Source: Diplosphaera chodatii
Taxonomy: Eukaryota > Chlorophyta > Trebouxiophyceae > Prasiolales > Stichococcaceae
Assembly (NCBI GenBank): GCA_032358165.1
Contig: JAALGY010000017.1
Coordinates: 2,790,001 to 2,854,000, forward strand
Length of the DNA: 64,000 nucleotides
Reading direction: 5' to 3'
The notes beneath the pieces are model-generated. The model did no database searches and was not told the origin of the DNA. It saw only the letters and a program-made list of their open reading frames with translations. The position numbers were made by a program, and so were the translations under genes. Positions 25,146-35,918 of this stretch are shown here, piece after piece. Every line of letters begins with the position of its first letter. Positions within the stretch are counted from its first letter, which is position 1.

Positions 25146-26469
25146 GGCAGCCTGTGGACACCTATGCAAACACCTGGTCAGTAGTGGTGGTCGTCGAAAC
25201 ACGTGCATGCACTACGTAGCTGCGCGCCACAGTATGCAGACGCTATTCAAGTTGTGATTGCCTAGTCAGATAACGTGTGTACAGGTGTGCGCGGATCGGT
25301 CGTGCAGCACACCAGGACCTTTCTCAGCTGCTTGCTCAAAAATTTCAACGACCACGTGTGCGCACGTGCGTGAAGCATATGAGGCGCAGCCACCTTCCGG
25401 TGCAGGTGACATGCTATGCACGATTACACCACCGTGCATCCACATCAAACGTTCAAGCACGCCCGCGGCATAGCACGTGGATGAGTTGTTGTGAGTTCAG
25501 GCATTGCGCTGCATGCGCGCGCCAACACGGCGCGGGCAGCTACCTGAAATGAACCCAGGTGCATCTAGGATTGCACCAACGAGTTACAAAGAGCCCGCAG
25601 CTTGCGCGCGTTCGCCATGAAACGTGGTCACGACGCGCGCTGTCGCAGCGGCATCTACCGTGCTGATGATGACGGCCAGCCATCAGTAGTGACTCTTGGG
25701 CAAGCAGGCAAAGTCGCCGCAGCCCATCGGCGCCGACAGCTGCTCGTCAGATGGCAGAACGTGGCAATAAAGTGATACAAACGTGCGGCCACGGCCACTG
25801 GTATGAAGTTGCAGGCTCCAGATTGAGCGCGGTACGAGGCAAGGGCAGCCTAGGTGATGCGTGAGGGCATTCTTAACTTTTCAGGGCCTACCTGTGAGCG
25901 TGATCAGCGGGACGCGCTCCTCTGCATCGAGGCGTCTGTGCACCAGTCAGCACGGCAGTATCCGAGTGCGTTTGATGTGCGAGCAGGCTGCGCTGTGGGG
26001 CGAATATCTTGGGTTTGTGCGGGAATCACCCACCGGACATCGATCAGCAGTACATAATGTCCGTTTCCTGACGGCGGTCATGCACTCCGCAGTCGGAAGA
26101 ATCCCTGAGGATGTTTGCCAAAACACATTCGGGCAAGCAGTAAACTCAGCAGCCCACACGTTCCTCATGTGTTCACGCAACATCGGTCTGATGACGTCGC
26201 TGTCGTGCATTTCCGTCGCAGACACGCTGACATCAGTCATCAGGTGCCAGGCATCCGACACACAGGTGTACTCGCTGTTCTCAGAGTGAAGGCAAATTCA
26301 CTGTCGTCTGTCGCTGTCGTCTGATGCATGTTTGCATTGCCGAACACGCTCTTTGACAGCGTGTTTTCCTAGGTCTCGCTCGATGCGTTGACCATCTATC
26401 TGTCCAAATGTAGACACTACTCGGAGGCTGGACAGCACACATGCGTCTCCCGAGTACCCTGCACAAAGC
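25146..26469. other. Intergenic, no gene seen
   Basis: Upstream of the double lamin-tail gene; should include its promoter. Short frames only (for example plus 25861-26289) with no recognisable motif. Confidence 0.45.
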
Positions 26470-26625
26470 CATGAAGTATCCGCCTGCAGGCTGCGGGCCG
26501 CGCAGCGTGCCGGACGCGTTCAGCCAGCTGCCGGCGCTGGTGGATGCGGAGGTGTGCCTGGCAGGCAACCAGCCCACCGCCAGCCGGCGTTGACGTTGGG
26601 GAGTGCGTCTCCCTGATCTAGGGCG
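26470..26625 (+). pseudogene. Relic of the LRR-kinase gene (one LRR exon)
   Basis: Reads RSVPDAFSQLPALV and CLAGNQPTA, then a GECVSLI-like end, matching residues LRSLPDTFGRLTALVELFLTDNQLTELPA and GECISLVKL coded at 40282-40405 in the intact LRR-kinase gene. Frames are shifted and stops follow directly, and no other exons are visible, so this is a decayed fragment. It sits upstream of and facing the giant Pro-rich gene, as the intact and decayed LRR-kinase copies face other Pro-rich genes. Confidence 0.6.
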
Positions 26626-27638
26626 GGGCAGCCGTGAGGGCGGGGCAGCCATGTGCTGTTGCACAGCGCCACCCAGTGGCTATTCCTACCAACACCACAG
26701 CGGCCTTGTCAGTGCTGGTGCGTGTGAGCGTGAAGGTGGCCGGACGTGGAGGCAGGTGTGTTGTCGCTTGTGTTGCAGGTGTCACACTTCCAGCCTCGCA
26801 TGTCAGACATGCAGCCACACGTGAGTGCCAGCTCTCATGCGGAGAGAGCGACGGCGGCGGGTGCGGCGGAGGGGAGGGCAGCGCAAACCTCTCACCAGCG
26901 CCAGTTCCTGACTAGAGCGCCGAAGGCAGGAGCAGAACGCTGTGCCCAGGCAAAGCCGAAGCTCTCGAACGATGTTCGTTCGGCTGGACGACAGACGTGG
27001 GGGCGTGTTGCTGGCGCGTGGTGCACCATCTTATTCAATCCAATTTTAGCACTGTACAGCTACATTGGCCACATGGCAGTGCTGCTTCCGGTGTACATCT
27101 CACATCAGCTGCACATCAAGCTGGCGGCAGAAGCGAGCAGCCAGCACTCCTGCTTTTGACATGCATGTCGACAACAGGCAGGAGGTAGGCAGATGCGGGA
27201 CTTTGTTAATGTTGGTGCTGCTGTGGCGTGTACGCAACCAGCAGACAAGAGGTCATGCATGCATTCTCCAAGTTTTAATTGACCCGACCGTGTCAGCGCC
27301 ACAGCCTCTCCATGCGAGCTTATCACTGGTAATTGGTTGGACCATGCAAACCATCAAGAGTGAAACCAGCTGAATCGAGTAGGCGAACTTGCAGCAATGC
27401 TGCGCTCAAGCAGATATAGCACATACGATTCCCTGGCACAGAAAGCTCAAAACATAGGCACAGCAAAACCATAGGCGAACAGGACGAAAACAATCAACGA
27501 ACGAGTACAACTTGCAATGTTGCAGCTGCCTGCCGCCTTTGGTGATGGCATGCATGCAGTTTCAATCCCGGAACGCAGCCGTGGTGGGTCGATCACACTC
27601 ACCCTCTGTCATTTGAACATGAGCTGGGCTGTGGAGTT
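26626..27638. other. Intergenic, no gene seen
   Basis: Between the LRR relic and the stop codon of the giant Pro-rich gene; should hold that gene's 3'UTR. Only short unsupported frames. Confidence 0.45.
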
Positions 27639-30600
27639 TCACACCACCTCGGGCCAGCGCAGCAGCTTGCGGCCCAAAACCTGGGGTGGAGCGCACGTTG
27701 ATCTGGCCTGGTCACAGTTATTAGTGCAAGTAGTTGCTGATTTCGTGCAGCTCTGGGTGCAGGACTTGCTATTCCTGGTCCCCGCGCATGGGCTGTTGCA
27801 GATGTTGAAGGCAGAATCGCACTCGCTTCTGCACTGTGCGTATCTGGCGTCGCACCTGCACACACCAAAACAATTGGCTTTGACATCACATGTGATCGAC
27901 CTCCAAAAGCTTTGCGGCTTTGTGGTATCCTTGACGATTGCCTGCTAGTTCTGTGTCAGCATGCATGAGGACCCGCCACACAGCATTTGACCCTCATGTG
28001 CATCGTTGCTTGCATGTCAAGCATACACATTCTATTCTCTTCACAAAGCCACGTACGCTGTGGCGGGCGGCGGGCTGGACAGCCGAAACACAGGTGGGCT
28101 CGGCGGCGGGCTGGGGGCCGGTGATGGCGGTGGAGACGGTGGGGGGCTTGGCGGGAAGCGTTTACTGGGCGGCGGTGAGGGTGGCGGACTTGGGGGCGGG
28201 CTGGGTGGCGGTGCTGGTGGTAGACTGGGCGGCGGGGCTGGGCTGGAGAGCCGGAGCTCAGGTGGGCTCGGCAGCGGGCTGGGGGGTGGCGGCTGGCTGG
28301 AGCGGCTGCTGCATGCTGTCCTGGCCTGGTCACAGTTGTCACTGCAAGTTCTGGCTGTTTTCGTGCAGCTCTGGCTGCAGGAGTTGGTGTTCTTTCTGGA
28401 TGCCGCACATGAGTTGTTGCAAGTGGTGGTGGCAGAGCTGCAGTTGCTTGTGCATTGTGCGTATGAAAGGTCGCACCTGCACACACCAACACATTGCTGT
28501 TAATATTGTAAGGTGATATAGGCATATGCACCAAACTCTAGAGGCTATGCCGAGTTGGTCTGCATGATGAATGCCTGCTGGGTAACTTGTTCAGCATGCA
28601 CGAAGACCTGCAGGAACGGCCTTCAACCTCCATGCATGTGCGACCGTAGCAATATCGAGCATGCAAACACTGTGCACAAGCCCACGCACGGTGTGGCGGG
28701 TGGCGGGCTGGACAGGCGGAGCTCAGGTGGACTTGGCGGCGGGCTTGGTGGTTTGGCGGGGGGTGGACTTGGGGGCGGGCTGGGAGCCGGTGATGGCGGT
28801 GGGCCGGGTGGTGGGCTTGGCAGGGAATGTATACTGGGCAACGGTGAGGGTGGTGGAACTGCGGGCGGGCTGGGTGGCGGTGCTGACGGCAGACTGGGCG
28901 GCGGGGCCGGGCTGGAGAGCCGGAGCTCAGGCGGGCTCGGCAGCGGGCTGGGGGGTGGCGGCGGGCTGGAGCGGCTGCTGCATGCTGTCCTGGCCTGGTC
29001 ACAGTTGTCACTGCAAGTTCTGGCTGTTTTCGTGCAGCTCTGGCTGCAGGAGTTGGTGTTCTTTCCGGATGCCGCACATGAATTGTTGCAGGTGGTGGTG
29101 GCAGAGCTGCAGTTGCTTGTGCATTGTGCATATGCTAGGTCGCACCTGCACACACCAACACATTGCTGTTAACATCGTGAGGAGATACAGGCATATGCAC
29201 CAAACTCCAGAGGCTATGCCAAGTTGGTCTGCATAATGAATGACCACCAGCTGACTGTTACCAGACCTGCAAGAACAGCCTTTCAGCTTCATGCCATGTG
29301 CAATCATATCAGCACGTGTGGCATCGATGCAGAGTATCTCCACAAGCCCACGCACAGTGTGTTAGGCGGCGGGCTGGACAGGCGGAGCTCAGGTGGGCTT
29401 GGCGGCGAGCTTGGTGGATTTGCCGGGGGTTGGCTGGGGGCCGACGATGGCGGTGGGGATGGAGGTGGGCTGGGTGGCGGTGCTGGCGGTGGGCTGGGTG
29501 GCGGGCTAGGTGGAGGCAGAGGTGGTAAGCTTGGTGGCGGTGCTGGAGGTGTGTTGGGCGGCGGTGATGGTGGTGAGCTGAGTGGCGGTGCCGGCGGTGA
29601 AATGGGTGGTGAGCTGGGTGGAGGGGTTGGGGGCGGCTGCGGTGGTGATGGTGGTGGGCTAAGTGGAGGCTGCGGTGGTGGCGACAGCGGTGGGCTTGGG
29701 GGAGGCTGTGGTGGTGGCGATGGTGGCAGACTTGGAGGAGGCTGAGGTGGTGATGATGGTGGTGGGCTTGGAGGAGGCTGAGGTGGCGGTGATGGTGGCG
29801 GACTGGGTGGAAGCTGAGGTGACGGGGGCAAGCTTGGAGGAGGCTGCGGCAGCGGGCTGGGTGGCGGACTCGGCGGAGGCTGCGGTGGCGGGCTGGGTGG
29901 AGGCTGAGGTGGTGGTGACGGAGGCGGGGTTGGAGGAGGCTGCGGCGGCGGCAATGGTGGCGGGCTTGGGGGAGGCTGCGGCGGCGGGCTTGGTGGCGGA
30001 CTGGGTGGAGGCTGAGGTGGTGGTGACGGAGGCGGGGTTGGAGGAGGCTGCGGCGGCGGCAATGGTGGCGGACTCGGCGGAGGCTGAGGTGGTGGTGACG
30101 GAGGCGGGCTTGGTGGCCGGCTGGGTGGAGGCTGCGGTGGTGGCGATGGCGGTGGGCTTGGGGGAGGCTGCGGCGGCGGGCTGGGTGGCGGACTGGGTGG
30201 AGGCTGAGGTGGTGGTGACGGGGGCGGGCTTGGGGGAGGCTGAGGTGGTGGTGACGGAGGCGGGCTTGGGGGAGGCTGAGGTGGCGGGCTGGGTGGCGGA
30301 CTGGGTGGAGGCTGAGGTGGTTGTGACGGGGGCGGGCTTGGGGGAGGCTGAGGTGGTGGTGACGGAGGCGGGCTTGGGGGAGGCTGAGGTGGCGGTGATG
30401 GTGGCGGGCTTGGGGGAGGCTGAGGTGGTGGTGACGGGGGCGGGCTTGGTGGAGGCTGAGGTGGCGGTGACGGAGGCGGGCTTGGGGGAGGCTGCGGCGG
30501 CGGGCTTGGTGGCGGCCTGGGTGGAGGCTGAGGTGGTGGTGACGGAGGCGGGCTTGGGGGAGGCTGCGGTGGCGGTGACGGCGGTGGGCTTGGGGGAGGC

Positions 30601-33600
30601 TGCGGCGGCGGGCTGGGTGGCGGACTGGGTGGAGGCTGAGGTGGTGGTGACGGGGGCGGGCTTGGGGGAGGCTGAGGTGGTGGTGACGGAGGCGGGCTTG
30701 GGGGAGGCTGAGGTGGCAGTGATGGTGGCGGGCTTGGGGGAGGCTGAGGTGGTGGTGACGGGGGCGGGCTTGGGGGAGGCTGAGGTGGCGGTGACGGAGG
30801 CGGGCTTGGGGGAGGCTGCGGCGGCGGGCTTGGTGGCGGCCTGGGTGGAGGCTGAGGTGGTGGTGACGGAGGCGGGCTTGGGGGAGGCTGCGGTGGCGGT
30901 GACGGCGGTGGGCTTGGGGGAGGCTGCGGCGGCGGGCTGGGTGGCGGACTGGGTGGAGGCTGAGGTGGTGGTGACGGAGGCGGGCTTGGAGGAGGCTGCG
31001 GCGGCGGCGATGGTGGCGGACTCGACGGAGGCTGCGGTGGCGGGCTGGGTGGTGGGCTTGGGGGAGGCTGTGGTGGTGGCGATGGTGGGGGGCTTGGAGG
31101 AGGCTGCGGTGGTGGCGATGGCGGTGGGCTTGGGGGAGGCTGCGGCGGCGGGCTGGGTGGCGGACTGGGTGGAGGCTGAGGTGGTGGTGACGGAGGCGGG
31201 CTTGGAGGAGGCTGCGGCGGCGGCGATGGCGGTGGGCTTGGGGGAGGCTGCGGCGGCGGGCTGGGTGGCGGACTGGGTGGAGGCTGAGGTGGCGGTGATG
31301 GTGGCGGGCTTGGGGGAGGCTGAGGTGGCGGTGATGGTGGCGGGCTTGGGGGAGGCTGAGGTGGCGGTGATGGTGGCGGACTGGGTGGAGGCTGAGGTGG
31401 TGGTGACGGAGGCGGGCTTGGGGGAGGCTGCGGCGGCGGGCTTGGTGGCGGACTGGGTGGAGGCTGAGGTGGTGGTGACGGAGGCGGGCTTGGGGGAGGC
31501 TGCGGTGGCGGTGACGGCGGTGGGCTTGGGGGAGGCTGCGGCGGCGGGCTGGGTGGCGGACTGGGTGGAGGCTGAGGTGGTGGTGACGGAGGCGGGCTTG
31601 GAGGAGGCTGCGGCGGCGGCGATGGCGGTGGGCTTGGGGGAGGCTGCGGCGGCGGGCTGGGTGGCGGACTGGGTGGAGGCTGAGGTGGCGGTGATGGTGG
31701 CGGGCTTGGGGGAGGCTGAGGTGGCGGTGATGGTGGCGGGCTTGGGGGAGGCTGAGGTGGCGGTGATGGTGGCGGACTGGGTGGAGGCTGAGGTGGTGGT
31801 GACGGAGGCGGGCTTGGGGGAGGCTGCGGCGGCGGGCTTGGTGGCGGACTGGGTGGAGGCTGAGGTGGTGGTGACGGAGGCGGGCTTGGGGGAGGCTGCG
31901 GTGGCGGTGACGGCGGTGGGCTTGGGGGAGGCTGCGGCGGCGGGCTGGGTGGCGGACTGGGTGGAGGCTGAGGTGGTGGTGACGGAGGCGGGCTTGGAGG
32001 AGGCTGCGGCGGCGGCGATGGTGGCGGACTCGGCGGAGGCTGCGGCGGCGGGCTGGGTGGTGGGCTTGGGGGAGGCTGAGGTGGTGGCGATGGTGGGGGG
32101 CTTGGAGGAGGCTGCGGTGGTGGCGATGGCGGTGGGCTTGGGGGAGGCTGCGGCGGCGGGCTGGGTGGCGGACTGGGTGGAGGCTGAGGTGGTGGTGACG
32201 GGGGCGGGCTTGGGGGAGGCTGCGGCGGCGGGCTGGGTGGCGGACTGGGTGGAGGCTGAGGTGGTGGTGACGGGGGCGGGCTTGGGGGAGGCTGCGGCGG
32301 CGGGCTGGGTGGCGGACTGGGTGGAGGCTGAGGTGGTGGTGACGGGGGCGGGGTTGGGGGAGGCTGAGGTGGCGGTGATGGTGGCGGGCTTGGGGGAGGC
32401 TGTGGCGGCGGGCTGGGTGGAGGCTGAGGTGGTGGTGACGGAGGCGGGCTTGGAGGAGGCTGCGGCGGCGGCGATGGTGGCGGACTCGGCGGAGGCTGCG
32501 GCGGCGGGCTGGGTGGTGGGCTTGGGGGAGGCTGCGGTGGTGGTGACGGAGGCGGGCTTGGGGGAGGCTGCGGTGGCGGCGATGGCGGTGGGCTTGGGGG
32601 AGGCTGCGGCGGCGGGCTGGGTGGTGGACTGGGTGGAGGCTGAGGTGGCGGTGATGGTGGCGGGCTCGGGGGAGGCTGCGGTGGTGGTGACGGTGGCGGG
32701 CTTGGGGGAGGCTGAGGTGGCGGTGATGGTGGCGGGCTTGGGGGAGGCTGAGGTGGCGGTGATGGTGGCGGACTGGGTGGAGGCTGAGGTGGTGGTGACG
32801 GAGGCGGGCTTGGGGGAGGCTGCGGCGGCGGGCTTGGTGGCGGACTGGGTGGAGGCTGAGGTGGTGGTGACGGAGGCGGGCTTGGGGGAGGCTGAGGTGG
32901 TGGTGACGGAGGCGGGCTTGGGGGAGGCTGAGGTGGCGGTGATGGTGGCGGGCTTGGGGGAGGCTGAGGCGGTGGTGACGGGGGCGGGCTTGGGGGAGGC
33001 TGAGGTGGCGGTGACGGTGGCGGGCTTGGGGGAGGCTGCGGCGGCGGGCTTGGTGGCGGACTAGGTGGCGGCTGAGGTGGTGGTGACGGAGGCGGGCTTG
33101 GAGGAGGCTGCGGCGGCGGCGATGGTGGCGGACTCGGCGGAGGCTGAGGTGGTGGTGACGGGGGCGGGCTTGGGGGAGGCTGAGGTGGTGGTGACGGAGG
33201 CGGGCTTGGGGGAGGCTGAGGTGGCGGTGATGGTGGCGGGCTTGGGGGAGGCTGAGGCGGTGGTGACGGGGGCGGGCTTGGGGGAGGCTGAGGTGGCGGT
33301 GACGGTGGCGGGCTTGGGGGAGGCTGCGGCGGCGGGCTTGGTGGCGGACTGGGTGGCGGCTGAGGTGGTGGTGACGGAGGCGGGCTTGGAGGAGGCTGCG
33401 GCGGCGGCGATGGTGGCGGACTCGGCGGAGGCTGCGGTGGCGGGCTGGGTGGTGGGCTTGGGGGAGGCTGTGGTGGTGGCGATGGTGGGGGGCTTGGAGG
33501 AGGCTGCGGTGGTGGCGATGGCGGTGGGCTTGGGGGAGGCTGCGGCGGCGGGCTGGGTGGCGGACTGGGTGGAGGCTGAGGTGGTGGTGATGGAGGCGGG

Positions 33601-35918
33601 CTTGGGGGAGGCTGCGGCGGCGGCGATGGTGGCGGACTCGGCGGAGGCTGCGGTGGCGGGCTGGGTGGTGGGCTTGGGGGAGGCTGCGGCGGCGGGCTTG
33701 GTGGCGGACTGGGTGGAGGCTGAGGTGGCGGTGATGGTGGCGGGCTCGGGGGAGGCTGCGGTGGTGGTGACGGTGGCGGGCTTGGGGGAGGCTGAGGTGG
33801 CGGTGATGGTGGCGGGCTTGGGGGAGGCTGAGGTGGCGGTGATGGTGGCGGACTGGGTGGAGGCTGAGGTGGTGGTGACGGAGGCGGGCTTGGGGGAGGC
33901 TGCGGCGGCGGGCTGGGTGGCGGGCTTGGTGGAGGCTGCGGCGGCGGGCTTGGTGGCGGACTGGGTGGAGGCTGAGGTGGTGGTGACGGAGGCGGGCTTG
34001 GGGGAGGCTGCGGCGGCGGGCTTGGTGGCGGACTGGGTGGAGGCTGAGGTGGTGGTGACGGAGGCGGGCTTGGAGGAGGCTGCGGCGGCGGCGATGGTGG
34101 CGGACTGGGTGGAGGCTGAGGTGGTGGTGACGGAGGCGGGCTTGGGGGAGGCTGCGGCGGCGGGCTTGGTGGCGGACTGGGTGGAGGCTGAGGTGGTGGT
34201 GACGGAGGCGGGCTTGGAGGAGGCTGCGGTGGTGGTGACGGTGGCGGGCTGGGCGGCGGTGAGGGAGGCGGGCTGGGCGGCGGTGAGGGAGGCGGGCTGG
34301 GTGGAGGGCTGGGTGGCGGTGAGGGAGGCGGGCTGGGCGGCGGGCTGGGCGGAGGGCTGGGCGGCGGGCTGGTTGGAGGGCTGGGTGGAGGGCTGGGCGG
34401 TGGGCTTGGTGGCGGGCTGGGCGGAGGGCTGGGCGGCGGTGAGGGAGGCGGGCTGGGCGGAGGGCTGGGCGGCGGTGAGGGAGGCGGGCTGGGCGGAGGG
34501 CTGGGCGGCGGTGAGGGAGGCGGGCTGGGCGGCGGGCTGGGCGGCGGTGAGGGAGGCGGGCTGGGCGGAGGGCTGGGCGGCGGTGAGGGAGGCGGGCTGG
34601 GTGGAGGGCTGGGCGGAGGGCTGGGCGGCGGGCTTGGCGGAGGGCTGGGCGGAGGGCTGGGCGGTGGGCTTGGCGGAGGGCTGGGCGGTGGGCTGGGCGG
34701 CGGTGAGGGAGGCGGGCTGGGCGGAGGGCTGGGCGGCGGTGAGGGAGGCGGGCTGGGCGGAGGGCTGGGCGGCGGTGAGGGAGGCGGGCTGGGCGGAGGG
34801 CTGGGTGGCGGTGAGGGAGGCGGGCTGGGCGGAGGGCTGGGCGGAGGGCTGGGCGGCGGCCCTGGGGGCGGCATGGCCGATGGAGGGGGTGAGGATGCAA
34901 AAGTTTGACCAGCTCCTCTGTTCACAGTGCCAAAGCTGGAGGTGGTAGGCCCGGTCCAGGTGAAGTCGGAGTACCTTGTCCCCGTGCCATTGAGCTGTAG
35001 GGACGAGGTTGCAGGGCTGTTTTCTGCAGGGCGAGTCACACTGTTTGGTTGGTCCCTCAATTTCGGAGTTGTCGCAGCGGGTGCTCTGACGGCAGTGCAT
35101 GGCATGATCAGTGCGAGATGGCGCAAGCAGTGCAGGCATAGCATTCGGGTGGCTCACGTTGTTCACTGACGCCAATGTCGGTGCTGCTGGTCCCCGAAGC
35201 AGGTCCGTTTGTTGCCGTCACCACGCCGCCATAGGACAGGTACTGGACGACGCTGCTGCCGCACACGAGTGCAAGCCCATCACCATTGTCGTCCGAGATG
35301 CCGGGCGTCTGGACGACGGCAAGCGAGAAGCCGCTGCCTATTGACTGGCCGGCTGGAACGCTGAGGCTCACATTGCCAGTTGGAAAGTACTGCGTTGCTG
35401 TTTTTGTTGAGCCGCCGCCGTTCACGGCTCGATACAGCGCTAGCGACAGGCCGGCCAGTCCCGTGGGGAAGATGACCTCGACTGCCTCGCTCACATCGTT
35501 GCCTGAATTCTGGTAGTGGATCTGCGGTACCCATACGAAGGTGTCACAATCCCAGCTGCTCACTGCGACGACATGTATGCAACTACACACTCTAGTCGCT
35601 TCATGTGAGCATAGAATTGCGATTGCAGTTGAATGCAGTTGAATGCAGTTGTTCAACATGAGGCGGGATCCTGCAAGCTGCCTGCGTCACCCACCTCGTT
35701 GATGAAGGCAGCCGCACAGCCACCACCTGCAGGCACGCGCGCAGCAGGCAGTGGTCAACACCCTGCGCTGACATGTGCAGCCTGCTGCTACTCGCTACAC
35801 TGCTGGGCTCAAGTTCACAGCAAGCACGACCTGCTGACGTACTTTGAGCGAGCGCTGGTGTAGCGGTCGATGCTGCAGCGACAATGAGAAGCGCCACCAG
35901 GCACGCCTGCCGCACCAT
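27639..35918 (-). CDS. Giant secreted lamin-tail-like / (SPP)n / triple Cys-module protein
   Basis: Predicted 2410-residue extracellular protein. Exons in transcript order: 35918-35843, 35726-35695, 35521-35158, 35023-29356, 29145-28690, 28476-28057, 27855-27639; 7233 nt, all phases match. Signal peptide MVRQACLVALLIVAAASTAT...LAQ (1-25). Lamin-tail-like domain about 30-205: AFINEIHYQN, EAVEVIFPTG, GDGLALVCGSSVVQYLSYGG, SSTDIGVSE, LNGTGTRYSDFTWTG, GQTF. About 210-2046 is Pro/Ser with regular Gln (PPPSPPPSPPPQ units), all in one 5668-nt exon. Three cysteine modules follow (starting near 2047, 2199 and 2339), each opening CDxxYAQC with Cys spacing 6-3-6-3-(8 or 9)-3-6-3-6; the first two carry their own Pro arms containing ELRLSSP. 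The protein ends GRKLLRWPEVV. Pro runs should be hydroxylated and glycosylated in a green alga (established for HRGPs), making a long rod. A wall or matrix role is inference. Confidence 0.82.
29740..34250 (-). repeat. 36-nt tandem repeat, about 4.5 kb, coding PPPSPPPSPPPQ
   Basis: Roughly 125 imperfect 36-nt units in the giant gene, each coding 12 residues. A higher-order period is visible: the stretch from 31281 recurs at 31677, an offset of 396 nt (11 x 36), and is identical for over 300 nt. The plus strand, which is the template, is strongly G-rich with almost no A/T runs. Confidence 0.92.
34250..34870 (-). repeat. (PPPS)n coding repeat, proximal part of the giant arm
   Basis: N-terminal part of the giant Pro arm: PPPS units without Gln, built from GGCGGGCTG and GGCGGTGAGGGA blocks on plus. 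The change to the Gln-containing 36-nt unit near 34.25 kb marks separate expansion histories. Confidence 0.88.

Noticed and set aside
29663..33064. Open frame of 1133 codons on plus (Ala/Gly/Val/Glu-rich)
   Set aside because: It is the antisense of the 36-nt Pro repeat. Repeat units without stops in one frame give long open frames on both strands; it has no start context, splice sites or conserved motif.
29356..34870. Regular short repeats, CRISPR-like spacing
   Set aside because: The units are contiguous coding repeats without spacers, in a eukaryotic gene with introns; not a CRISPR array.
29309..34900. Open frame of 1863 codons on minus, rich in His/Arg/Ser/Leu
   Set aside because: Alternative frame of the same repeat. 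The PPPSPPPQ frame joins in phase to the lamin-tail and cysteine exons, this one does not.
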